Assembly: GCA_902524895.1 (NCBI GenBank)
Contig: CABZFH010000005.1
Location: 55,416-119,415 of the forward strand
DNA length: 64,000 nt
Direction: 5' to 3'
DNA from: an uncultured Alphaproteobacteria bacterium
Lineage (GTDB): Bacteria > Pseudomonadota > Alphaproteobacteria > Methylaequorales > Methylaequoraceae
Positions 18,813-29,281 of this stretch are shown here, in pieces (positions within the stretch are counted from its first letter, which is position 1; each line of letters opens with the position of its first letter). The notes under the pieces are model-generated. The model was not told the DNA's origin. It did no database searches and saw only the letters and a list, made by a program, of their open reading frames with translations. Both the position numbers and the translations under genes were made by a program.

Positions 18813-19646
18813 TTAAAATATTCTGTACAATTTTGCTATTATGGATTCATAACTTTCATTAGTCCTGTTGGAAACAAATTTCCAACCAAATTTAGAGCAT
18901 AGAACTTTTAATTTTTCTTGATGTTCTTTAAACTTTTTTTTATAAATAATTTTCATATTTTCTGATTTATTAAAAAGTTTATGTAAACCAGAAATAGGAT
19001 CAAAAAATCTATTTCTTCCTTCAAATGGGAAATTTATTTCTGATGAGTCTAAAATCTGAACTAAAAATCCGTTAAACTTCGTTTGTGACAAATTAAAAAG
19101 CTTTGTCTTTATCTTTTCTGTATTTTCTAAAAAGTCTGAAATAAAAAAAACTATATCATTTTTTCTAATTCTATTATCTTGAGATTTATTCCTTTTAATA
19201 AGCTCAGAAGCCATCGCAATATAATTTTTATGTCCTTTTTTTAAACCTAACTCAGAGCCGATAATCCCGACTTTTTCTCCAGATTTAAGTAAAACATCAA
19301 GAAATATTAGCCCAATTAGAGTTGCCCTTTCAAGCTTTGTTTCTACATTTTTTGAATTTTTGTAATTCATACTTCCACTTTTACTAACATAAAACCAAAT
19401 ATTATTGGTATTTTCACTTTCATTATTCTTAATAAAAAGCTCTCCTTGTTTAGAGGATTTTTTCCAATCAATTTTTTTGATCGAATCCCCGACATTATAT
19501 TTTTCAAAATCCCAAAAATCCTCACCGGATCCAGACTTTTTTATATTTACATCACCAAAATCGTGAGATTTTGAATTTTTGTATGATATTTTAATCTTTG
19601 GAAGTTTTACAGAGATAGATTTTGCCTTTTGAACTAAATTTTTCAT
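18813..19646 (-). CDS. DUF58 domain-containing protein
   Basis: SGSGEDFWDFEKYNVGDSIKKIDWKKSSKQGELFIKNNESE, typical DUF58 core; adjacent MoxR ATPase. Confidence 0.9.
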   Translation of the reverse strand: MKNLVQKAKSISVKLPKIKISYKNSKSHDFGDVNIKKSGSGEDFWDFEKYNVGDSIKKIDWKKSSKQGELFIKNNESENTNNIWFYVSKSGSMNYKNSKNVETKLERATLIGLIFLDVLLKSGEKVGIIGSELGLKKGHKNYIAMASELIKRNKSQDNRIRKNDIVFFISDFLENTEKIKTKLFNLSQTKFNGFLVQILDSSEINFPFEGRNRFFDPISGLHKLFNKSENMKIIYKKKFKEHQEKLKVLCSKFGWKFVSNRTNESYESIIAKLYRIF

Positions 19647-19647
19647 T

Positions 19648-20613
19648 TTAATTTAAATCTTCACAAACTTTTTTGATTAAATAATCTGTTTTTATTTGTT
19701 CTGTTTGTGCTTCAAATGTTAATGAGATTCGGTGACGAAGACATGGCTGAGCTAAGTTAATTATATCTGCTATTGAAGGTGAAAGATTGCCCCTTAATAG
19801 TGCTCTTGCTTTAGCAGCTCTGATTAAAGCCATACCTCCTCGTGGCCCTGCTCCCCATTTTATATATTTTTTAATATAATTAAACCTTGTTGATTCAGGT
19901 CTGAGATGTCTAATAAGGTTTAGTGTAAAGTCAGCAACAGACTCTCCAATCGGCAAATCATCAGAAATATTAATTAATTCTAACAAATTTTTTGATTCTA
20001 ACTTTTTAATATTAAGTTGTTTATAACTTTTAGTCATTAATATTTTTTTTTCTGTATATTCGTCAGGATAGGTAATGTTTATATGCATTAAAAACCTATC
20101 AAGCTGAGCTTCAGGTAAAGGATATGTTCCTTCTTGTTCGATTGGATTTTCTGTTGCAAGAACGATAAAAGGTTTTGGCAAATCAAAATTTTTACCACTG
20201 ACTGTGATGTATCCTTCTTGCATAGCTTGAAGAAGGGCAGACTGCGTTTTTGGACTTGCTCTATTAATCTCATCAACCATAAGAAGGTTACAAAAAATTG
20301 GGCCTTTAATGAATGAAAACTCTTTTAAATTTTTTTGATTAATAATCTCAGTTCCCAGAATATCATTTGGCATTAAATCAGGTGTACATTGGATTCTTTT
20401 TGAAGATAAATTTAAACTATCTGCTAAAGTCTGGAACAAAAGTGTTTTTCCGAGACCTGGAACACCAACTAATAGTGTATTACCTGATGCTAATATAGAA
20501 GATAGAACTTGTTCAACGATTACCTTTTGACCAAAAAATTTTTCTCCAACAATTTTATTAATAGCATCAATCTTTTCCAATGACTGAGATATTTTTTTAT
20601 CAACTCTTAACAT
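19648..20613 (-). CDS. MoxR-family AAA+ ATPase
   Basis: LLVGVPGLGKTLLFQTLA Walker A, LLMVDEINRASPKTQSALLQAMQE, ATENPIEQEGTYPLPEAQLDRF. Confidence 0.96.
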   Translation of the reverse strand: MLRVDKKISQSLEKIDAINKIVGEKFFGQKVIVEQVLSSILASGNTLLVGVPGLGKTLLFQTLADSLNLSSKRIQCTPDLMPNDILGTEIINQKNLKEFSFIKGPIFCNLLMVDEINRASPKTQSALLQAMQEGYITVSGKNFDLPKPFIVLATENPIEQEGTYPLPEAQLDRFLMHINITYPDEYTEKKILMTKSYKQLNIKKLESKNLLELINISDDLPIGESVADFTLNLIRHLRPESTRFNYIKKYIKWGAGPRGGMALIRAAKARALLRGNLSPSIADIINLAQPCLRHRISLTFEAQTEQIKTDYLIKKVCEDLN

Positions 20614-20660
20614 ATAAAATAAACTTTAATCTTTTTTATCATTATGATTAAACTATAGAT

Positions 20661-20903
20661 ATGTTTAAAATATTATTCATACTATTTTTCGTAATTATAA
20701 TCTATCTAATTTATAGATTGACAACGATTTCTTCATTAAAAAAAAAAAATTTAATTTTTGTTAATATAGTTGCAATATCAAGCATACTTTTTTTTCTAAT
20801 TTTATTCTTTTATTTGAATGAAACCAATATAGAGAGTTTGTATGTGCCGCCAAAATTTGATGGAGAAAAAGTAATTCCAGGTTATTTTAGTGAAATCAAA
20901 TAA
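20661..20903 (+). CDS. Small membrane protein (DUF6111-like by context)
   Basis: 80 aa, two TM segments, C-terminal YVPPKFDGEKVIPGYF; sits between the MoxR module and cca. Confidence 0.6.
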   Translation: MFKILFILFFVIIIYLIYRLTTISSLKKKNLIFVNIVAISSILFFLILFFYLNETNIESLYVPPKFDGEKVIPGYFSEIK

Positions 20904-22116
20904 TAAAATCATTGGCTTTGATAATTTAGCTAAACAGTATCGTTTACCATTAAAAGAATTAACAATAATATCAAAATCTTTTGAACCCCTGAATGGAAAA
21001 ATAAAAATTGTTGGAGGTGCAGTAAGAGACTTAATCGAGAAAAAAACAATTCAGGACTGTGATATAGTAACAGATCTAAACCCAGATGAAGTTAAAAAAT
21101 GTCTTAAGAAAAAAAAAATAAAATTCCTAGAAACAGGAATAAAGTTTGGAACACTTACAGTCAATTTGAACAAATTTTTAATTCAAATAACTTCTTTAAG
21201 ACAAGATTTAAAAACTGATGGAAGATGGGCTGAAGTTAATTATACAAAAGATTGGGATCTAGATTCAAAAAGGAGAGATTTTACAATAAATTCAATTTAT
21301 TTGGATTTGTCAGGAAATATTTTTGATCCTTTTAATGGTATTAATGATTTAAAGAAAAAAAAAATCCATTTTATTGGGAATCCAAAAAAAAGAATTGAAG
21401 AAGATTACTTGAGGATTTTGAGATTTTTCAGATTTAGTCTTAAATATTCACATAACTTTGAAATTCATGGACTAAGAGCCTGTAAAAAAGCTATTTCAAA
21501 ATTAAAACTAATTTCAGCCGAAAGAAAAATTGGAGAACTCAAAAAAATGATATTATTTAAATCATTTGAAGAAAACATTAAATTTTTAAACGAAATAAAA
21601 TTTTTTTTCTATATTTTTGAAGAAGAAATTAATTTGAAAAATTATCAAAAGTTTTTTTATATCGAAAGAAAATACAAGCTAAGTGATATTGATAGAAGGT
21701 TAAAATTTTTTTTGATAGAGTTAGATAAAAGAAAAGAAATAAATTTACTAAAAGTTTTAGGTAACAGATTTACAAAGAGATTATTTTCTAAAGTTAACTT
21801 TAAAAACTATGATTCAAACACGCTAAACTATATTCTCCTAAAAAATGATAAAAAGATTGTAACTGATCAATTAATTTTCGATTTTAAGGATGGTTTTGTT
21901 AATAATAAAAAATTTGAATATCTTTTAAAGAAGATTAAAAGTTGGAAAAAAAAAGAAATGCCAGTGAATGGAGATGATTTAATAAAGGAGGGATTTCAGG
22001 AGGGCGAAATTATTGGTAAAAAATTAAAGTTAATTGAAAAATGGTGGATTGAAAAAAACTTTAAGCCAGGTAAAACAGATTGTTTAAATTTTGCAAAAAC
22101 TTTACCAAGAGGCTGA
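20890..22116 (+). CDS. cca: CCA tRNA nucleotidyltransferase / poly(A) polymerase family
   Basis: IVGGAVRDLIEKKTIQDCDIVTDLNPDEV, RRDFTINSIYLDLSGNIFDPFNGINDLKKK, EDYLRILRFFRF; ATG start not found, ORF start used. Confidence 0.92.
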   Translation: MKSNNKIIGFDNLAKQYRLPLKELTIISKSFEPLNGKIKIVGGAVRDLIEKKTIQDCDIVTDLNPDEVKKCLKKKKIKFLETGIKFGTLTVNLNKFLIQITSLRQDLKTDGRWAEVNYTKDWDLDSKRRDFTINSIYLDLSGNIFDPFNGINDLKKKKIHFIGNPKKRIEEDYLRILRFFRFSLKYSHNFEIHGLRACKKAISKLKLISAERKIGELKKMILFKSFEENIKFLNEIKFFFYIFEEEINLKNYQKFFYIERKYKLSDIDRRLKFFLIELDKRKEINLLKVLGNRFTKRLFSKVNFKNYDSNTLNYILLKNDKKIVTDQLIFDFKDGFVNNKKFEYLLKKIKSWKKKEMPVNGDDLIKEGFQEGEIIGKKLKLIEKWWIEKNFKPGKTDCLNFAKTLPRG

Positions 22117-22956
22117 GGGTGGCAGAGACATAAATATGGCTTCGATATTTCCATTAGTAAGTAGACCAAATTTTGTTCCTCGGTCATATAAAAGATTAAA
22201 TTCTGTGTATCTAGATCGCCTTTCAAGTTGCATGCTAAAGTCTTTTTGTGTGCAAGGAGTCTTAATCGAAAGTTTTACAATCTCTTTATAGGTTTCAATA
22301 AAATTATCTCCAACATTTTTTGTAAAATCAAAATCTCGTTCCCAATTTCCACTATTAAGATTATCATAAAATATTCCTCCAAGACCTCTTGTTTCTTTCC
22401 TGTGTGGTAGATAAAAATAATCATCGCACCATTTTTTGTATTTTTGATACGAACCTTTTTTATAATTCTCACATACTTTTTTCAACGAATTATGAAATAA
22501 CTTAGCTAAGTTTATTGATGCCTTCGATTTCTTGTTTATGGGCGTAATATCAGCACCACCACCAAACCAAAATTTTTCTGTAACTATAAACCTTGTATTC
22601 ATGTGAACTGCAGGAATCGAGGGTGATTTCGGATGAATAACGAGTGAAATTCCAGAGGCCCAAAAGGAGGGATTTTTTTCTGTTCCAGGAATTTTTCCTA
22701 CAAGTTCTTTTGATAGATTTCCATAAACGGTCGAAATATTTACACCAGCCTTCTCAAAAACTTCTCCTCGAAGTAGTGCCATCTCCCCACCACCAGATTT
22801 GTTGTCCTTATTGTTTCGATACCATTTTTTTTTTTTAAAAATTTGATTGGATGATTTACTATTCCTCTCTATACTTTCAATATCACTACAAATCTTGTTT
22901 CTTAAAATTTTAAACCAATTTTTTGCTTTTTTTTTAAAATCTTCAATATTTTTCAT
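22102..22956 (-). CDS. hemF: Aerobic coproporphyrinogen III oxidase
   Basis: GGGEMALLRGEVFEKAGVNISTVYG, SLVIHPKSPSIPAVHMNTRF, WFGGGADITP, WCDDYFYLPHRKETRGLGGIFYDNL, YTEFNLLYDRGTKFGL. Confidence 0.97.
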   Translation of the reverse strand: MKNIEDFKKKAKNWFKILRNKICSDIESIERNSKSSNQIFKKKKWYRNNKDNKSGGGEMALLRGEVFEKAGVNISTVYGNLSKELVGKIPGTEKNPSFWASGISLVIHPKSPSIPAVHMNTRFIVTEKFWFGGGADITPINKKSKASINLAKLFHNSLKKVCENYKKGSYQKYKKWCDDYFYLPHRKETRGLGGIFYDNLNSGNWERDFDFTKNVGDNFIETYKEIVKLSIKTPCTQKDFSMQLERRSRYTEFNLLYDRGTKFGLLTNGNIEAIFMSLPPSASW

Positions 22957-23033
22957 TGTTTTAGGAATAAAATTTTTTATATTATAATGATATTATTGAT
23001 TTTATAATATGTTTAACAGATTAATAAAGCATT

Positions 23034-23603
23034 ATGGATAAAAAAAATTTAAATGATAAGTTAGTTGAGTCAGATAAGACGCAAAAAGTTGATAGTGAAA
23101 AAAGAGATTTTCTGTTTATGACTACAACTGGTTTAGCACTAGCTGGCGGTGCTATAGCTGCATGGTCTCTAATTGATACAATGAATCCTGCAAAAGATGT
23201 TTTAGCACTTTCTTCTACAGAAGTTGATCTGTCCCCCATTGAATCTGGTCAAAGTCTTACAGTTATGTGGAGGGGCAAACCAATATTTATAAGGCATAGG
23301 ACTAAGGATGAAATTAAACAAGCGAGAAATGTTTTAGTAGATGATTTAACACATAAAAGTTTAGATGAGGAAAGAGTTAAAAAACCTGAATGGCTAGTTG
23401 TTGTTGGAGTTTGCACTCATTTAGGTTGTGTTCCACTTGGACAGAAAGTGGGCGATGAAAAGGGAGAGTATGGTGGTTGGTTTTGTCCTTGTCATGGATC
23501 TCATTATGATACTTCAGGAAGGATTAGAAAAGGTCCAGCTCCTCTAAATTTGGATGTTCCTCCATATGAATTTGTTAGTGATGAAATTATAAAAATAGGA
23601 TAA
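23034..23603 (+). CDS. petA: Ubiquinol-cytochrome c reductase Rieske iron-sulfur subunit
   Basis: [11 protein letters not shown] and [31 protein letters not shown]. Confidence 0.97.
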   Translation: MDKKNLNDKLVESDKTQKVDSEKRDFLFMTTTGLALAGGAIAAWSLIDTMNPAKDVLALSSTEVDLSPIESGQSLTVMWRGKPIFIRHRTKDEIKQARNVLVDDLTHKSLDEERVKKPEWLVVVGVCTHLGCVPLGQKVGDEKGEYGGWFCPCHGSHYDTSGRIRKGPAPLNLDVPPYEFVSDEIIKIG

Positions 23604-23607
23604 AGTT

Positions 23608-24858
23608 ATGAGCTCAGAAAAAAATGAATTAAAAGGTGTAACTGGTTGGATAGACAAAAGGTTACCTGTATTTACATTTATTAACCACAACCTTAGAGAT
23701 TATCCAACCCCAAAAAATCTTAGTTATTTTTGGAATTTCGGTTCTCTTGCTGGCGTTACATTAGTAATAATGATCGTTACTGGCATACTCTTAGCAATGC
23801 AATATACAGCTAATGCTGATTTAGCCTTTGATAGTGTTGAAAGAATTATGAGAGATGTAAATAATGGCTGGCTTTTACGTTACATTCATATGAATGGTGC
23901 ATCTATGTTTTTTATTGTAGTTTATATTCATATATTTAGAGGTTTATATTATGGATCATTTAAAGCACCTAGGGAAATCCTTTGGATTCTTGGAGTTTTA
24001 ATTCTTCTTTTAATGATGGCTACAGCCTTTATGGGCTACGTTTTACCTTGGGGGCAGATGAGTTTTTGGGGAGCAACCGTAATTACAAACTTATTTTCAG
24101 CCTTTCCAGTTATTGGTGATTATATAGTAACATTTTTATGGGGAGGGTTTTCCGTTGATAATCCAACACTTACTAGATTTTTCGTATTACATTACTTGAT
24201 GCCGTTCTTAATTGTCGGTGTTGTAGGTTTACATATTGTAGCATTGCATCAGTTTGGGTCTAATAATCCTTTAGGTATTGATGTCAAATCAGAAGGAGAT
24301 ACAATTCCTTTTCATCCATATTACACCGTCAAAGACTATTTTGGTTTAGGAGTATTTTTGATTATATTTTTCGGATTAGTATTTTTTGCTCCCAATTTTT
24401 TAGGTCATCCAGATAATTATATTCCTGCTGATCCATTAGTGACACCGGCTCATATTGTACCCGAATGGTATTTTCTACCTTTTTACGCTATTTTGAGGGC
24501 AGTCCCTGATAAATTGATGGGAGTGATTTTAATGTTTGCTGCGGTTATGGTTTTGTTTGTCCTTCCTTGGTTGGATACCCATAAAACTCGAAGTGCTCAA
24601 TTTAGACCTTATTACAAACAATTTTTTTGGTTATTCTTCATTAATTGTTTAATTTTAGGTTGGGTTGGTTCTATGCCAGCTGAAGGTTTATATGTTCTTA
24701 TTTCAAGATTAGCTACAGGTTATTATTTCTTATTTTTTCTTGTTATACTTCCTATTTTATCTAGATATGAAAATACTAGAACCATCCCAACTAGTATTGC
24801 GGCTTCAGTTCTATCAGACAAATTTGGCAATGAAAAAACTTCTACCGAGAATATTTAA
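23608..24858 (+). CDS. petB: Cytochrome b of the bc1 complex
   Basis: [81 protein letters not shown]. Confidence 0.98.
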   Translation: MSSEKNELKGVTGWIDKRLPVFTFINHNLRDYPTPKNLSYFWNFGSLAGVTLVIMIVTGILLAMQYTANADLAFDSVERIMRDVNNGWLLRYIHMNGASMFFIVVYIHIFRGLYYGSFKAPREILWILGVLILLLMMATAFMGYVLPWGQMSFWGATVITNLFSAFPVIGDYIVTFLWGGFSVDNPTLTRFFVLHYLMPFLIVGVVGLHIVALHQFGSNNPLGIDVKSEGDTIPFHPYYTVKDYFGLGVFLIIFFGLVFFAPNFLGHPDNYIPADPLVTPAHIVPEWYFLPFYAILRAVPDKLMGVILMFAAVMVLFVLPWLDTHKTRSAQFRPYYKQFFWLFFINCLILGWVGSMPAEGLYVLISRLATGYYFLFFLVILPILSRYENTRTIPTSIAASVLSDKFGNEKTSTENI

Positions 24859-24860
24859 AA

Positions 24861-25622
24861 ATGAGATTATTAATAAAAATATGTTTAATAATTTGCTTAA
24901 GTTCCTTTTTTAAAATAAATGTTTCTGCAGGTGAGAAAGCAGATTTAATCAAACAAAATTGGCCATTTGACGGTTTTTTTGGGAGATTTGATCAATCTTC
25001 CATACAAAGAGGTTTTCAAGTGTACAGAGAGGTTTGTGCTGGATGTCATGGAATAAAATATATTGCTTATCGTGACCTAGCTAATGTAGGTTTTACAACT
25101 GATGAAATAAAATCAATTGCATCAGAATATGAAATCTTAGATGGGCCTAATGATGAAGGTGAAATGTTTGATAGATTGGCGAAACCAAGTGACAAATTTG
25201 TAGGTCCATATTTAAATGACAAAGAAGCTAGAGTTGCTAACAATGGAGCTTATCCTCCAGACCTATCTCTTATCACTAAAGCAAGAGCGGGTGGTGCAGA
25301 CTATCTTTATAATTTATTGAACGGTTATAAAGATCCACCCGAAAATTTAGAAATTAGTGACGGAATGTATTTCAATACAATATACCCTGGCAATCAGATT
25401 GCTATGCCTATGCCCATAGTAGACGAAATTGTTGAATATGAAGATGAAACTCCAGCTACTCAAGATCAAATTATCAGGGATGTAACCTCCTTTTTAGTCT
25501 GGACGGCTGAACCAGAATTAGAGGAAAGAAAAGTTTTAGGCATTAGAGTATTAATTTTTCTTATTATAATCACTTTGATGTTGTTAGCAGTTAAAAGAAA
25601 AGTTTGGAAAGATGTAGAATAA
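24861..25622 (+). CDS. petC: Cytochrome c1
   Basis: VYREVCAGCHGIKYIAYRDL haem motif, ANNGAYPPDLSLITKAR, IAMPMP, C-terminal TM anchor. Confidence 0.96.
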   Translation: MRLLIKICLIICLSSFFKINVSAGEKADLIKQNWPFDGFFGRFDQSSIQRGFQVYREVCAGCHGIKYIAYRDLANVGFTTDEIKSIASEYEILDGPNDEGEMFDRLAKPSDKFVGPYLNDKEARVANNGAYPPDLSLITKARAGGADYLYNLLNGYKDPPENLEISDGMYFNTIYPGNQIAMPMPIVDEIVEYEDETPATQDQIIRDVTSFLVWTAEPELEERKVLGIRVLIFLIIITLMLLAVKRKVWKDVE

Positions 25623-25623
25623 A

Positions 25624-26478
25624 ATGATTGATGTTGATATTGCTTTTATCGGTGGAAGTGGTTTGTATAAAATCCCCGGTTTTAAGCATTACAAATGGAC
25701 TGAAATAAAATCATTTTTTGGAAAGCCTTCTGATTCTTTATGTATAGGAAAATTAAATAATAAAAATATAGCATTCTTACCTAGGCACGGTAGAAACCAT
25801 AATATATCCCCATCAAATATTAATTATAGAGCGAACATTGAATGTTTAAAAAGAATAAACTGCAAACAAGTAATATCATTATCTGCAGTTGGAAGTTTAA
25901 GGAAAGATTATAAACCAGGTGACTTTGTAGTTATTGATCAATTCATTGATAAGACTTATAAAAGAGAATCTTCATTTTTTGACAAAGAGATTGTTGCTCA
26001 TATCCCTTTTTCTGAACCTGTGTGTCATAATTTGAGAAAAATATCAATTAAAACATTAAAAGATCTGAAACTTAAATACCATAATGTTGGAACATACATA
26101 TGCATTGAAGGTCCTCAATTTTCAACACTTGCTGAATCAGAACTTTATAGGTCGTGGGGATGTGACGTCATTGGAATGACTAATATTCCCGAAGCAAAAC
26201 TAGCAAGAGAAGCTGGAATTTGTTATTGTTCAATAGCCATGGTGACAGATTATGATTGCTGGCATCCTGATCACGAAAAGGTAACTGTAGAACAAATAGT
26301 GAATACATTAAAAGATAATAGTGATAAGGCATTCAAATTTATAGATACGATAACCAAATTAGACGAAATTAATTGTGAAAAAAATGTGACAGATGTCTTG
26401 TCTAATTCAATAATTACAGATTTATCAAAAGTAAATAAAAATACAAAAAAAAAGTTAAAATACATATTGTTGAATTAA
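25624..26478 (+). CDS. mtnP: S-methyl-5'-thioadenosine phosphorylase
   Basis: FIGGSGLYKIPGF, LPRHGRNHNISPSNINYRANI, LSAVGSLRKDYKPGDFVVIDQFID, EGPQFSTLAESELYRSWGCDVIGMTNIPEAKLAREA. Confidence 0.96.
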   Translation: MIDVDIAFIGGSGLYKIPGFKHYKWTEIKSFFGKPSDSLCIGKLNNKNIAFLPRHGRNHNISPSNINYRANIECLKRINCKQVISLSAVGSLRKDYKPGDFVVIDQFIDKTYKRESSFFDKEIVAHIPFSEPVCHNLRKISIKTLKDLKLKYHNVGTYICIEGPQFSTLAESELYRSWGCDVIGMTNIPEAKLAREAGICYCSIAMVTDYDCWHPDHEKVTVEQIVNTLKDNSDKAFKFIDTITKLDEINCEKNVTDVLSNSIITDLSKVNKNTKKKLKYILLN

Positions 26479-26480
26479 AT

Positions 26481-27566
26481 ATGCTAGTAGACGGAAAAAT
26501 CTGTAAAACTATATGGTGCAAAAATAGAAAAGTTTTCATTATTGATCAAACAACACTCCCATTTAATTTTAAAACTATTTGTTTAAACACATTAGAAAAT
26601 TTTTGTGATGCGATATTTAATATGAAAGTAAGAGGAGCTCCACTGATTGGAGTAACCGCTGCTTTTGGGATGGCTAACTCAATGCTGAGTGATCAAAGTG
26701 ATAAAAATATAAAATATTCTTATGAAAAGTTGTTATCAACCAGACCCACTGCTGTAAACTTGAGATGGGCATTAACAATAATGAGATCTGAACTTTTAAA
26801 AACAAAAAAAGAAATGAGAATAAAAAAAGCTTTTAAAATTGCTGAAAAAATTTCAAAAAATGACGAAAATGCATGTGAACGAATTGGTGAGTACGGTTGT
26901 GAGATTATAGAAAAGATTTACAACAAAAAAAAAAAGATTGTCAATATTTTAACTCACTGTAATGCTGGATGGTTAGCAGCAGTTGATTGGGGAACAGCCT
27001 TAGCCCCAATTTTTAAAGCGAAAAGAAAAAAAATTCCTATTCATGTTTGGGTAGATGAAACTCGTCCTAGAAATCAAGGAGCTCTTTTGACGGCATGGGA
27101 ATTAGAAAAAGAAAAAATACCATATACAATAATTGTTGATAGTGCAGGTGGACACTTAATGAAAAAGAAAGCTGTTGATATATGTATCGTTGGAAGTGAC
27201 AGAACAGCCCTTAATGGCGATGTGTGCAATAAAATTGGAACATATCTGAAGGCCCTTGCTGCATATGATAATTCAATTCCATTTTATGTTGCTCTACCAA
27301 CATCTACTATCGACAAAAGTTTAAAAAAAGGTATTGGAAAAATCAAAATTGAAGAAAGAAGTGGAAAAGAACTCTCTTTAGTAAATACATTTGATGGACA
27401 AAAGATTAAAGAATCTGAGATATATTTTAAAAATGCTAATGTATATAATCCTGCATTTGATGTTACACCCTCAACTTATATTTCTGGATTAATTACTGAA
27501 GTTGGTATTTGTGAAGCTAATGAAACAGAAATAACAAAAAAATTAAAAACGAAATATCATGACTAA
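26481..27566 (+). CDS. mtnA: S-methyl-5-thioribose-1-phosphate isomerase
   Basis: MKVRGAPLIGVTAAFGMA, ILTHCNAGWLAAVDWGTALAPIF, VWVDETRPRNQGALLTAWEL, VGSDRTALNGDVCNKIGTY. Confidence 0.95.
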   Translation: MLVDGKICKTIWCKNRKVFIIDQTTLPFNFKTICLNTLENFCDAIFNMKVRGAPLIGVTAAFGMANSMLSDQSDKNIKYSYEKLLSTRPTAVNLRWALTIMRSELLKTKKEMRIKKAFKIAEKISKNDENACERIGEYGCEIIEKIYNKKKKIVNILTHCNAGWLAAVDWGTALAPIFKAKRKKIPIHVWVDETRPRNQGALLTAWELEKEKIPYTIIVDSAGGHLMKKKAVDICIVGSDRTALNGDVCNKIGTYLKALAAYDNSIPFYVALPTSTIDKSLKKGIGKIKIEERSGKELSLVNTFDGQKIKESEIYFKNANVYNPAFDVTPSTYISGLITEVGICEANETEITKKLKTKYHD

Positions 27567-28194
27567 TAGGATTAAAATAAAAATTGTTAACTCACTTAAA
27601 TATTTAAAAAAGAAAAATTTAAATATTGGATCAGAAGGTAATATAAGTATCAGATATAAAGATGGTTTTCTAATCTCGCCATCAGCCATAGATCCTGAAA
27701 AGCTCAAAGTAAATGATATACCTTTTGTAGATTTAAATGGAAATCATTTTGGGTCTAGAGCTCCATCAAGTGAGTGGAGAATGCATATGCTTTTATATTT
27801 AAAAAAATCAGATATTAAGGCAATTTCACACAGTCATTCATTCTGGTCGTCATCTCTTTCGTGTCTTAGAAAAAAAATTCCATCATTTCATTATATGATA
27901 GCAGAATTTGGAGGTAATGATATTAAATGTGCTAAATATGCCACTTTTGGAACTCATTCATTAGCAAAAAATGTTTTAAAAGCATTAGAAAATAGAAAAG
28001 GGTGTCTAATGGAGAATCACGGGCAGTTAACTATTGGTGAGACTATTGAGGAAGCAATATCTTTAACTGAGTCTTTAGAAAAGTTATCCAAACAATTTTT
28101 TATGTGTAATTTATCTAAAAGCGTTAAACTCATCAGTAAAAATGAAATGAGTAAAGTGCTAAGTCTATTTAGTGAGTACAAATCTATAAGTTAA
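27559..28194 (+). CDS. Class II aldolase family protein; by context probable 5-(methylthio)ribulose-1-phosphate aldolase
   Basis: NIGSEGNISIRY, SHSHSFWSSSLSCLRKKIPSFHYMIAEFGGNDIKCAKYATFGTHSLAKNVL, ENHGQLTIG; overlaps mtnA by 8 nt. Confidence 0.85.
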   Translation: MTNRIKIKIVNSLKYLKKKNLNIGSEGNISIRYKDGFLISPSAIDPEKLKVNDIPFVDLNGNHFGSRAPSSEWRMHMLLYLKKSDIKAISHSHSFWSSSLSCLRKKIPSFHYMIAEFGGNDIKCAKYATFGTHSLAKNVLKALENRKGCLMENHGQLTIGETIEEAISLTESLEKLSKQFFMCNLSKSVKLISKNEMSKVLSLFSEYKSIS

Positions 28195-29281
28195 ATTTAA
28201 AATTCAGGATATCACCATCTTTTACAATATAATCTTTTCCTTCTTGTCTAATTTTACCGTTAACTTTACATCCAGCTTCACCATGATACTTTATAAAATC
28301 TTCATAACCAATTGTTTCTGCTTTAATAAAACCTTTTTGAAAGTCAGTATGTATGCTTGCTCCAGCTTGTGGGGCAAGAGTGCCGTTTTTGCAAGTCCAT
28401 GCTCTAGACTCATTTTCGCCAGAAGTAAAAAAAGTTATCAAATCTAGCATTTGGTAACCTGTTCTTATCAATTTTGAGAGACTTGTTTCATCTAGTTGTA
28501 AGCTTTTTAAAAAATCATTTCTCTCTTGATCGTTTTCTATTAATACAATTTCAGATTCAATTGAAGCAGAAACGTTTATTATTTTTTTTCCTTTAGGATT
28601 GGCAAAATTAATAACATCTTCAGAAAATTCATTTCCAGTAATGATTGAATCTTCATCTACATTACAAACAAATAAATAAGGTTTATTGGTTAAAAAATTG
28701 AAATTCTTAATTATTTTTTTTTGCTCGATATCTAGATCAATCTCATTTATTTGAATACCCTCTTCCAAGTTTTTTTTTACAATATCCAGAGTATTTTTTA
28801 TTATTGGATCGATTCTACTACCTTTATTTTTATTTAAATAATTTTGAGTAACATTTTCAGCTTTTGATAAATCTGAGAGTAAAAGTTCTGTTTCAATTAT
28901 TTTGATATCTTCAATAGGATTCAGGTTGTTTGATACATGTGTAATTTTTTTATCATTGAAACATCTTACCATGTGTATGTATGCATCAACTTTTGAAAGA
29001 TTATCTAAAAACTTATTCCCAAGACCTTCACCTTTGCTAGCTCCCTTTACTAATCCAGCAATATCCACAAACTCTAGTTGATTATAAATGGTTTTCTTTG
29101 AATTTGAGATTTTTGATATTATTTCTAATTTTTCGTTGGGCACACTCACAACTCCAACATTAGGTTCAATGGTGCAAAAAGGATAATTTGCCGATTCAGC
29201 GGATTGAGTCGAAGTCAGTGCATTAAAAAGAGTTGACTTTCCAATATTAGGCAACCCAAGAATTCCGCAATTAAACCCCAT
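28184..29281 (-). CDS. ychF: Redox-regulated ATPase/GTPase YchF
   Basis: CGILGLPNIGKSTLFNALT, NYPFCTIEPNVG, SKGEGLGNKFLDNLSKVDAYIHMVRCF, C-terminal TGS FNL. Confidence 0.97.
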   Translation of the reverse strand: MGFNCGILGLPNIGKSTLFNALTSTQSAESANYPFCTIEPNVGVVSVPNEKLEIISKISNSKKTIYNQLEFVDIAGLVKGASKGEGLGNKFLDNLSKVDAYIHMVRCFNDKKITHVSNNLNPIEDIKIIETELLLSDLSKAENVTQNYLNKNKGSRIDPIIKNTLDIVKKNLEEGIQINEIDLDIEQKKIIKNFNFLTNKPYLFVCNVDEDSIITGNEFSEDVINFANPKGKKIINVSASIESEIVLIENDQERNDFLKSLQLDETSLSKLIRTGYQMLDLITFFTSGENESRAWTCKNGTLAPQAGASIHTDFQKGFIKAETIGYEDFIKYHGEAGCKVNGKIRQEGKDYIVKDGDILNFKFNL

